16,542 nt of DNA from an uncultured Veillonella sp. Its GTDB lineage: Bacteria > Bacillota > Negativicutes > Veillonellales > Veillonellaceae. Below are positions 6,594 through 13,234 of this stretch, one piece after another (the first letter of the stretch is position 1; each line of letters starts with the position of its first letter). Under the pieces are notes generated by a model that made no database searches, was not told the DNA's origin, and was given only the letters and a program-made list of their open reading frames with translations. The stretch covers positions 1 through 16,542 of the forward strand of contig CAJZEE010000047.1 in NCBI GenBank assembly GCA_915066865.1. The letters run 5' to 3'. The position numbers and the translations under genes were made by a program.

Positions 6594-9062
6594 TTATTTA
6601 ACAACGATATTTACAAGTTTACTAGGTACGTAAATAACTTTTACGATATTCTTACCTTCTATAAATTCTTGAACACGGCTAGATTCTTTGGCCAATGTTT
6701 CTAATTCTTCTTTTGTAATATTTACGGAAACAGTAAGTTTATCACGAACTTTACCATTTACTTGTAATACTACTTCTACTTCATCTACAACGAGAGCTGC
6801 CTCTTCGTATACAGGCCATTTTTCAGTATGGATGGATGTAGTTTCACCCAATTCATGCCACAACTCTTCTGTCATATGAGGAACAAATGGTGCTAAAAGA
6901 AGCAATAAGGAATGTGTCAATTCATTAGCTAATGCGCTATTGATTGTTTCTGCTTTATCCTTATGAGCGTACATAGCATTTACAAGTTCCATGATAGCAG
7001 AAATAGCAGTATTGAAGTTGAAGTTGTTATCGAGGTCTTCTGTTACCTTTTTGATAACACGGTGTAATTCACGACGCAATCCGAATTCGTCTTTTGTAAG
7101 ATCACCAGTTACATTTTTCTTAGCCTCTTCGTTGTACGCATCAACAATACGCCATACACGGCCTAAGAAACGATAAGAACCTTCAACACCTTGGTCAGAC
7201 CAATCAAGGTCACGATCTACAGGCGCTGCGAATAGAATAAACAAGCGAGCAGTATCTGCACCATAAGTATTGATAATTTCTTCAGGAGAAACTACATTAC
7301 CTTTAGATTTAGACATTTTACTGCCTTCTTTAAGAACCATACCTTGTGTCAACAAGCCACGGAATGGTTCATTTGCATCGATAAGGCCTAAATCGTGAAT
7401 AACTTTCACAAAGAATCGAGAGTACAATAAATGCAAGATAGCATGTTCAATACCGCCGATATATTGGTCAACATTCATCCAGTAATTAGCAATTTTTTTA
7501 TCGAATGGAGCTTGGTCGTTTTTAGCGTCTGTATAGCGCAAGAAGTACCAAGAGGAATCGATAAATGTGTCCATCGTGTCTGTTTCACGACGTGCAGGGC
7601 CACCACATTTAGGACATGTAGTATTTAAGAAGCTTTCAGATGTAGCCAATGGAGATACAGCACCAGATTCAAATTTAACATCCTCTGGCAAGCGTACTGG
7701 CAACTCTTCTTCAGGAACGAGTTGTTCACCACAAGTTTCACAGTATACTACAGGAATTGGCACGCCCCAGTAACGTTGACGAGAAATCAACCAGTCACGA
7801 AGACGGAAGTTTACCTTACCTTCACCAATGCCGCGTTCGTTAAGAGCAGCTGTAATAGTTTTACGAGCCTCTTCAGATGTTTGGCCATTATATTCGCCAG
7901 AGTTAACTAGAATGCCATCTTCATGGTACCATTCTTGCCATTTTTCAAGGCTGTATTCTTCACCTTCCCGAGCTACAACTTGTTTAATAGGCAAATCGTA
8001 TTTATGAGCAAATTCCCAGTCACGTTCATCATGTGCAGGGGAACCCATTACAGCGCCTGTACCGTAGTCTACTAATACATAGTTTGCAATCCAAACTGGA
8101 ACTTGTTCGCCAGACATAGGGTTTACTGCATAGGAACCAGTGAACATACCTTCTTTAGGTGCCTCTGTAGATGTACGGTCGATATCGCTCATATTGCGCA
8201 TACGCGTAATGAAAGCTTCTAATTCAGCTTTGTTAGGAGCATTTTCAATAAGACGTTCTACATATGGATGTTCAGGAGCCAATACAACATAGCTTACGCC
8301 ATAAATCGTATCAACCCGTGTTGTATATACAGATACGCGTTCATTAATGGACGGCACTTCAAAGGAGAATTCTGTACCTTCAGAACGGCCAATCCAGTTT
8401 TTTTGCATCAATTTAACGCGTTGTGGCCAATGATCAAGAGTGTCCAAATCAGTTAACAAGCGATCAGCATATTCTGTAATGCGCAAGAACCATTGAGACA
8501 AGTCTTTTTTCTCAACTGGGTTATCACAGCGCCAGCAAGCACCATCGATAACTTGTTCATTAGCCAATACAGTATGACAAGTTTCGCACCAATTTACTTT
8601 AGCTTCTTTTTTGTACGCTAAGCCTTTTTTATAGAACTGTTCAAAAAACCATTGCGTCCATTTGTAGTAATCTTCTTTACATGTTGCAACTTCACGGTCC
8701 CAATCATAGGACAAGCCAAGTGCTTTTTGTTGCAATTTCATGTTCTCGATATTATCAAGAGTCCATGTTTTAGGTGCAATACCATGTTTGATAGCTGCGT
8801 TTTCTGCAGGCATACCAAAGGAGTCCCAGCCCATTGGATGTAATACGTTAAAGCCCTTCATTTTCGTGAAGCGAGCTACTACGTCACCAATGGAATAGTT
8901 ACGCACATGCCCCATGTGTAAATTACCAGATGGGTACGGGAACATTTCTAATACATAATATTTTTCTTTTGATTCATCATATTCTGTTTTAAACGTATGG
9001 TTATCTTCCCAATACTGTTGCCACTTTTTTTCAATATCTTGGGCTACATATTTTTCGTTCAT
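6594..9062 (-). CDS. leuS: Leucyl-tRNA synthetase
   Basis: LeuRS, a cytoplasmic class Ia enzyme, attaches leucine to tRNA-Leu. The 822-residue protein is the usual bacterial length. The HIGH-type motif is HMGH at 49-52 within PYPSGNLHMGHVRNYSIGD, and KMSKS is at 582-586. The CP1 editing domain, which removes mischarged amino acids, lies at about 225-415, with YTTRVDTIYG near 246-255 and GTGAVMGSPAHDERDWEF near 334-351. Two cysteine pair sets (CETC with CWRC at 159-179; CETC with CPKC at 441-486) look like zinc-binding knuckles. The C-terminal anticodon-binding and small tail domains are present. GAGGAGG precedes the ATG at 9062. A sigma-70-type promoter at 9121-9149 gives it its own start site, and the 90-nt leader is too short for a T-box. 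The GH18 gene lies upstream with no terminator visible between them, so read-through from it is also possible. Confidence 0.98.
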   Translation of the reverse strand: MNEKYVAQDIEKKWQQYWEDNHTFKTEYDESKEKYYVLEMFPYPSGNLHMGHVRNYSIGDVVARFTKMKGFNVLHPMGWDSFGMPAENAAIKHGIAPKTWTLDNIENMKLQQKALGLSYDWDREVATCKEDYYKWTQWFFEQFYKKGLAYKKEAKVNWCETCHTVLANEQVIDGACWRCDNPVEKKDLSQWFLRITEYADRLLTDLDTLDHWPQRVKLMQKNWIGRSEGTEFSFEVPSINERVSVYTTRVDTIYGVSYVVLAPEHPYVERLIENAPNKAELEAFITRMRNMSDIDRTSTEAPKEGMFTGSYAVNPMSGEQVPVWIANYVLVDYGTGAVMGSPAHDERDWEFAHKYDLPIKQVVAREGEEYSLEKWQEWYHEDGILVNSGEYNGQTSEEARKTITAALNERGIGEGKVNFRLRDWLISRQRYWGVPIPVVYCETCGEQLVPEEELPVRLPEDVKFESGAVSPLATSESFLNTTCPKCGGPARRETDTMDTFIDSSWYFLRYTDAKNDQAPFDKKIANYWMNVDQYIGGIEHAILHLLYSRFFVKVIHDLGLIDANEPFRGLLTQGMVLKEGSKMSKSKGNVVSPEEIINTYGADTARLFILFAAPVDRDLDWSDQGVEGSYRFLGRVWRIVDAYNEEAKKNVTGDLTKDEFGLRRELHRVIKKVTEDLDNNFNFNTAISAIMELVNAMYAHKDKAETINSALANELTHSLLLLLAPFVPHMTEELWHELGETTSIHTEKWPVYEEAALVVDEVEVVLQVNGKVRDKLTVSVNITKEELETLAKESSRVQEFIEGKNIVKVIYVPSKLVNIVVK

Positions 9063-9078
9063 GTAGGGGCCTCCTCAT

Positions 9079-9102
9079 ATGGTCAACCTCATAAGTTGCC
9101 AT
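9079..9102 (-). promoter_or_regulatory. Short imperfect hairpin in the leuS leader
   Basis: Minus-strand ATGGCAAC (9095-9102) can pair with GTTGACCAT (9079-9087) around a 7-nt loop, with one bulged base. It lies in the leuS 5' untranslated region between the predicted start site and the GAGGAGG ribosome binding site. It might tune translation. Nothing in it matches a known leader class. Confidence 0.25.
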
Positions 9103-9120
9103 TTTATAATTAATGTTTTT

Positions 9121-9149
9121 ATTTTACTACGTACTGTAAAAGCAGTCAA
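9121..9149 (-). promoter_or_regulatory. Predicted sigma-70-type promoter for leuS
   Basis: On the minus strand TTGACT (9149-9144) is separated by exactly 17 nt from TAAAAT (9126-9121). The match to TTGACA-N17-TATAAT is 5 of 6 in each box. It sits just downstream of the GH18 stop (9153) and about 60 nt before leuS, giving a leader of roughly 50 nt. Confidence 0.7.
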
Positions 9150-9152
9150 ACA

Positions 9153-10835
9153 CTAGCGTTTTACGACTTGAATAGTTTTTGTTAAATCATTTTTAGGGCT
9201 TGTATTTTGATCCGAACTATAACCAGTATATAAGTCATTTTGCTCTTTAACTGTTTGTTTATTATGCTCTTTTTTAGCTTTAGCCTCTTCTTCTAAGCGT
9301 TTTTTCTCAGCTTTTACTTTTTCAGCTTCTTCTTTTGCTTTGCGTTTAGCAGCCTCTTTCTCTTCTTTAGCTTTCCGTTTTGCTTCTGCTTTAGCTGCTT
9401 TTTCTTTTTCTTTTTCTTCTAAGCGTAATTTGTATTGTTCAAGCTTAGTTAATGGTTTAGCTTCTTCAACTACAGGTTCAGGAACAACTGCTGTAGGAGA
9501 TTTAGGAATACCACGTCCTAAGTCTTTTTCTTGAATCATAGTAATCGTAGAAATATCTTCAAACCCTTTACGCCATGCTGCAAACCCACCAAGGTGTAAT
9601 TCTTTTACCAGATCAAGTTTTAAGCCTAACGATGTATTATCTTCAAACCAAATACGATCTGAACCAGCAGCTGTTGGAATAGATAAATAGTATAACTTTA
9701 ATCGATCGTCCCAAGTCATTTTATCTCTGTAATTAGCAAAGTAATTCCCTGTATTTTTCATAGCCAGTGTTTCACCCTTAGCATAACCATTTGTATCATG
9801 CCATAAGCGCATATAGAATGGTACCCCTAATATTAGCTTTTGAGAAGGAACTTCAGAGAGCATTCTTTCTGTATGGCTACGAACCCAAGGATAACTTGCA
9901 ACAGGACCTGCAGTAGTACTCTTAGCCCAAGTTTCGTCATATGCCATAAGAACTACATAGTCGACAGTATCTGCCAAAGCTTTGCGGTTATACACTAATG
10001 ACCATTCTGGACTATCAGAATACCCGGTCACATCGATAGAAGTTTTAATATTATATTGATGTAAATGATTAGACAAATATGATACAAATGTTGTTAAACG
10101 ATTGCGGTCAGCATAATCGATGTTTTCAAAGTCAAAGTTATAACCATCAAACCCATATATATAGGCATATTGAACAAGATTATGAGCATATTTCTTCCAT
10201 ACCGATTGGTCCGCCAAAATACCACTTGTAAAATTAGAGTCAAACCGATTAGTAATCAACGGCCAAATATGATAGCCTTTATTCTTATACGCTTTCACAT
10301 AATCAATATTAATATTTGGACTTGCTTCTAAACCTAAGCTATGTAATTTAAACCAACTTGGAGAAATGATATTATCACCACTCGTATTGAGTTTTGCCTG
10401 ATATGGAGCGCCCTCCGCTGTCCATGGATCAAAAGCCCACGCCAATGGTGTTTGCAATGTATAAGGCGCTTTCACCGTAGATGCTTCTGGTGCAGGGCCT
10501 AAAATAAGTTGACCATTATTTTTTGTATAACTAACACCCAGCATAGCTGGTTCAGACTCAATATCTACATAGGATAGACCATCTTTTTTGGTAATGGGCA
10601 ATTTAACAGGTTCACCTACGGATGTAGGATTTAAAACAACCTTATCACCTTGTAATTCACTTTGTGGAACATACACGGTATATGATGTTTTATATTGATT
10701 TGCTTCGTAATGACGTGTAGTATTAGCTAAAAATTGATCTAATGGAACCAATACTTCTGCATGTACGAATGTACTTGATAATGCGGACATTACTAAAGCC
10801 GTTAACGATTTTATAATAGTAGATTTACGAATCAT
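9153..10835 (-). CDS. Secreted GH18-family (YaaH-like) glycosidase with C-terminal charged helix
   Basis: The 560-residue protein begins with a Sec signal peptide: basic start, hydrophobic core to about 20, and a probable cleavage after VHA at 24-26. Residues 27-120 are an unassigned N-terminal region. A GH18-type TIM barrel covers about 126-430. The active-site segment is FDGYNFDFEN (229-238), with Glu237 as likely acid/base. Asn233 replaces the second Asp of DxxDxDxE, as in YaaH-type spore and peptidoglycan-acting members. Further family features are VDYVVLMAYDE (291-301), LILGVPFYMRLW (334-345) and GGFAAWRKG (416-424). Residues 460-525 are almost only Ala, Glu, Lys and Arg, including two near-copies of AKRKAKEE 11 residues apart; this looks like a long charged helix. 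A Ser/Asn/Thr tail follows. It probably acts on envelope glycan, possibly peptidoglycan, but the substrate is unknown. There is no lipobox. AGGAGA lies 4 nt before the ATG. Confidence 0.85.
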   Translation of the reverse strand: MIRKSTIIKSLTALVMSALSSTFVHAEVLVPLDQFLANTTRHYEANQYKTSYTVYVPQSELQGDKVVLNPTSVGEPVKLPITKKDGLSYVDIESEPAMLGVSYTKNNGQLILGPAPEASTVKAPYTLQTPLAWAFDPWTAEGAPYQAKLNTSGDNIISPSWFKLHSLGLEASPNINIDYVKAYKNKGYHIWPLITNRFDSNFTSGILADQSVWKKYAHNLVQYAYIYGFDGYNFDFENIDYADRNRLTTFVSYLSNHLHQYNIKTSIDVTGYSDSPEWSLVYNRKALADTVDYVVLMAYDETWAKSTTAGPVASYPWVRSHTERMLSEVPSQKLILGVPFYMRLWHDTNGYAKGETLAMKNTGNYFANYRDKMTWDDRLKLYYLSIPTAAGSDRIWFEDNTSLGLKLDLVKELHLGGFAAWRKGFEDISTITMIQEKDLGRGIPKSPTAVVPEPVVEEAKPLTKLEQYKLRLEEKEKEKAAKAEAKRKAKEEKEAAKRKAKEEAEKVKAEKKRLEEEAKAKKEHNKQTVKEQNDLYTGYSSDQNTSPKNDLTKTIQVVKR

Positions 10836-10885
10836 GTACTCTCCTAATTCTAGGTCCCATACTGGGATACAATACCAATTTCTAT

Positions 10886-10894
10886 ATTATACCA
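10886..10894 (-). promoter_or_regulatory. Extended -10 promoter element for the GH18 gene
   Basis: Minus-strand TGGTATAAT is a consensus -10 with the extended TGn element. No good -35 box is seen at the right distance. It lies about 50 nt before the GH18 start codon, giving a leader of about 44 nt, and is back to back with the lgt promoter. Confidence 0.55.
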
Positions 10895-10919
10895 TATTAT
10901 ATATAGTTCATCTCTTTTC

Positions 10920-10948
10920 TTGCACGAAGGATATATGTAATTTATAAT
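10920..10948 (+). promoter_or_regulatory. Predicted sigma-70-type promoter for lgt
   Basis: TTGCAC (10920-10925) and a perfect TATAAT (10943-10948) are separated by exactly 17 nt. The predicted start site is about 35 nt before the lgt ATG, which has AAGGAG 7 nt upstream. Confidence 0.75.
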
Positions 10949-10991
10949 TTAATCTATGTACTAATAAAAATTATCACATAAGGAGTTTTGT

Positions 10992-11816
10992 ATGCATCAA
11001 TATTTATTTTTCATAGGGGACTTCCCTATTAGAGCCTATGGTACCATGTTAGCTTTGGCTATCATCTGTGGTGCCTCTGTTGCCTATGTACTTTTGAAAA
11101 AGGATGGTCGCGGATGGCATGAACACATCATCGACTTTTCCATTACTGTTGCCGTAGCTGGTCTCATCGGTGCTCGCCTATGGGATGTCTTTTTCTTTGA
11201 TTGGGATTATTACGGTAATCATTTATTGGAAATTCCCTTTGTTTGGCAAGGAGGCATGGCCATTCAAGGTGGCGTAGTACTAGGCACAATTGCGGGCTAT
11301 TGGTATCTTCGTAAAAACAAGATTGACTTTTGGGCTTTTGCCGATTTATTTGCCCCTGCATTGATTTTGGCTCAATCCGTAGGTCGTATGGCAAACCTCT
11401 TAAACGGTGATGCTTTTGGTCATCCTACGGGCGGTAATTATGGTATTATCTATCCTGAAAGTACCCTTGCATACCGCACCTACGGTAATCAACCGCTTTG
11501 GCCTGCCGAAGTATGGGAAGGTCAAATCGATATTCTTATCTTTGTGGCCCTTCTATTATTTGGATCTTTTAAGCATGCTAAGGGTCAAGTATTCGTACTA
11601 TATGCCATTCTCTATTCTACGGCTCGCTTTTTCTTAGAGTTCTTACGTGGCGATTACGTAAACGTAACGTTAGGTCTAAAATCTGCTCAAATGACGAGTT
11701 TAATAGCTATCATTGTCGGTATCTGTGTATTCATCTATCTAGGCTATCTAGAAAAGAAAAATCAAAAGGTACTTGTTGATATAGAATCAACAGTAAAAAC
11801 TAAAAAACGTAAATAA
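10992..11816 (+). CDS. lgt: Prolipoprotein diacylglyceryl transferase
   Basis: Lgt is an inner-membrane enzyme that transfers diacylglycerol from phosphatidylglycerol to the lipobox cysteine of prelipoproteins. The 274-residue protein has about seven hydrophobic helices. Family marks are IRAYGTMLAL near 13-22, the signature GRMANLLNGDAFG (about 131-143, holding the key Arg), and STARFFLEFLRGD near 210-222, which carries the second conserved Arg. Two usual elements are altered. The GGMSFHGG motif of Escherichia coli, with His103, reads GGMAIQGG here. The common HPxxxYE segment reads WPAEVWE. The core fold and arginines are kept, so the call holds, but the enzyme looks divergent. The lysine-rich end is probably cytoplasmic. 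It is a single-gene unit with its own promoter and a strong terminator, divergent from the GH18 gene and convergent with trmFO. Confidence 0.93.
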   Translation: MHQYLFFIGDFPIRAYGTMLALAIICGASVAYVLLKKDGRGWHEHIIDFSITVAVAGLIGARLWDVFFFDWDYYGNHLLEIPFVWQGGMAIQGGVVLGTIAGYWYLRKNKIDFWAFADLFAPALILAQSVGRMANLLNGDAFGHPTGGNYGIIYPESTLAYRTYGNQPLWPAEVWEGQIDILIFVALLLFGSFKHAKGQVFVLYAILYSTARFFLEFLRGDYVNVTLGLKSAQMTSLIAIIVGICVFIYLGYLEKKNQKVLVDIESTVKTKKRK

Positions 11817-11831
11817 ATTACATATAAAAAG

Positions 11832-11876
11832 AAAAGTCCTGCATTCATTGGTTTTACCATTGAATGTAGGACTTTT
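11832..11876. terminator. Bidirectional terminator between lgt and trmFO
   Basis: A 20-nt left arm beginning AAAAGTCCTGCATTCA (11832) pairs with a right arm ending TGAATGTAGGACTTTT (11876) around the 5-nt loop TTTTA, with one mismatch and one G-U pair. The plus strand continues ACTATTTTTTG. The flanking A- and T-rich tracts let it work in both directions for the convergent genes lgt (ends 11816) and trmFO (ends 11918). Confidence 0.85.
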
Positions 11877-11917
11877 ACTATTTTTTGAAATAAAACTATT
11901 TCTTAAAAGGATATTTC

Positions 11918-13234
11918 TTATAAATTTTCTTTAGCTTTTAGAGCTTCCAGTTCTTCTAAAGCACGATTTGCAATCAGTGCATTTTTTTCTTTTTTCTTAC
12001 GTACTTTTTGAGGCCACGACTCCATAATGCCAAAGTTGACATTCATTGGTTGGAAGTTAGATCCTTCGTAGTTAGAAATATAGTGGCTAAGAGAGCCAAT
12101 AGCCGTCGTCTTAGGGAATTCAATAAACGGTTGTTCCTTTAAATAACGATATACTTGTAGACCTACCATGAGACCGCTAGCAGCAGACTCCAAGTAGCCT
12201 TCTACACCTGTCATTTGACCAGCAAAGAATAGACGTGGTTCTTTTTTTAGTTGGAATGCGTGATTTAACAAATCAGGAGAATTGATATATGTATTGCGAT
12301 GCATAACACCATAACGAACAAATTCTGCATTTTCGAGTCCTGGAATCATACCGAATACACGCTTTTGTTCACCCCATTTTAAATGAGTTTGGAAGCCTAC
12401 CAAGTTAAACATGGTGCCTTCCTTATTTTCCTTACGCAATTGTACCACTGCGTAAGATTCCTCATTGGTACGTTTATCCACTAAGCCTACAGGCTTTAAT
12501 GGTCCATAACGTAATGTATCTTCACCACGGCTTGCCATGATTTCTACGGGCATACAGCCTTCAAAGTAGATTTCTTTTTCAAAATCCTTTGGCTGTACGG
12601 CTTCAGCTGTTTTAAGCTCATGCCAGAACGCTTTATATTCCTCTTCTGTCATAGGACAGTTAAGATAATCCGCATCGCCTTTGTCATAACGAGAAGCAGC
12701 AAAAACTTTATCGTAGTTTAAAGATTCAGCCGTTACGATAGGTGCAGCAGCATCGTAGAAGTAAAAGCCTGTTTCACCAGTTAGGGCTTTAATCTTATCT
12801 CCTAATGCTTCAGACGTAAGTGGACCAGAAGCAAAGATAACAGTTCCCTCTGTAGGAATCTCAGTTATCTCTTCGTGATGAACTGTAATATTAGGATGGC
12901 TCTTTACCTTCTTCGTCACCATTTCACTAAATAAATGACGATCAACGGCTAATGCACCACCGGCAGGTACAGCAGTTGCATCGGCACATTTCATAATGAT
13001 GGAACCTAAACGACGCATTTCTTCTTTCAAAAGACCTACTGCATTTTCAATATTACCAGCGCGCAACGAGTTACTACATACGAGCTCTGCAAATTGATCT
13101 GTTTGGTGCGCCGGAGAACTTTTCACAGGGCGCATTTCATATAAGTCTACATGAATACCTCGGTTAGCGAGTTGCCAAGCCGTTTCAGAGCCTGCAAGGC
13201 CTGCACCAATAACGATAACATTTTTATTATTCAA
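11918..13234 (-). CDS. trmFO: tRNA (uracil-54-C5)-methyltransferase, folate/FAD-dependent
   Basis: TrmFO makes the T-loop m5U54 of tRNA using methylenetetrahydrofolate and reduced FAD, in place of the SAM-dependent TrmA. The 438-residue protein opens with the FAD-binding dinucleotide fold VIVIGAGLAGSETAW (6-20), then the family-specific ELVCSNSLR (50-58, Cys53) and YFEGCMPVEIMASRG (223-237, Cys227). Equivalent cysteines are implicated in catalysis in the Bacillus enzyme. A GQMTGVEGYLESAASGLM segment near the C-terminus completes the FAD site. The start codon appears to be TTG at 13234 (L/M-NNKN), with GAGG about 9 nt upstream, inside the end of topA. The two genes overlap by 8 nt, suggesting coupled translation. 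The neighbours dprA-topA-trmFO form an order common in Firmicutes. Confidence 0.97.
   Translation of the reverse strand: MNNKNVIVIGAGLAGSETAWQLANRGIHVDLYEMRPVKSSPAHQTDQFAELVCSNSLRAGNIENAVGLLKEEMRRLGSIIMKCADATAVPAGGALAVDRHLFSEMVTKKVKSHPNITVHHEEITEIPTEGTVIFASGPLTSEALGDKIKALTGETGFYFYDAAAPIVTAESLNYDKVFAASRYDKGDADYLNCPMTEEEYKAFWHELKTAEAVQPKDFEKEIYFEGCMPVEIMASRGEDTLRYGPLKPVGLVDKRTNEESYAVVQLRKENKEGTMFNLVGFQTHLKWGEQKRVFGMIPGLENAEFVRYGVMHRNTYINSPDLLNHAFQLKKEPRLFFAGQMTGVEGYLESAASGLMVGLQVYRYLKEQPFIEFPKTTAIGSLSHYISNYEGSNFQPMNVNFGIMESWPQKVRKKKEKNALIANRALEELEALKAKENL

Noticed and set aside
9024..9101. Small upstream frame in the leuS leader starting ATGGCAACT
   Set aside because: It runs into leuS out of frame, has no ribosome binding site and shows no leucine codon run that would suggest a leader peptide.
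9063..9152. Possible T-box leader before leuS
   Set aside because: Only 90 nt separate the genes, and a clear promoter uses part of that. No T-box bulge sequence or specifier stem fits.
10855..10867. Small TCCCA-TAC-TGGGA hairpin in the GH18 leader
   Set aside because: A 5-bp stem with a 3-nt loop is easily found by chance, and no U-run or known leader type goes with it.
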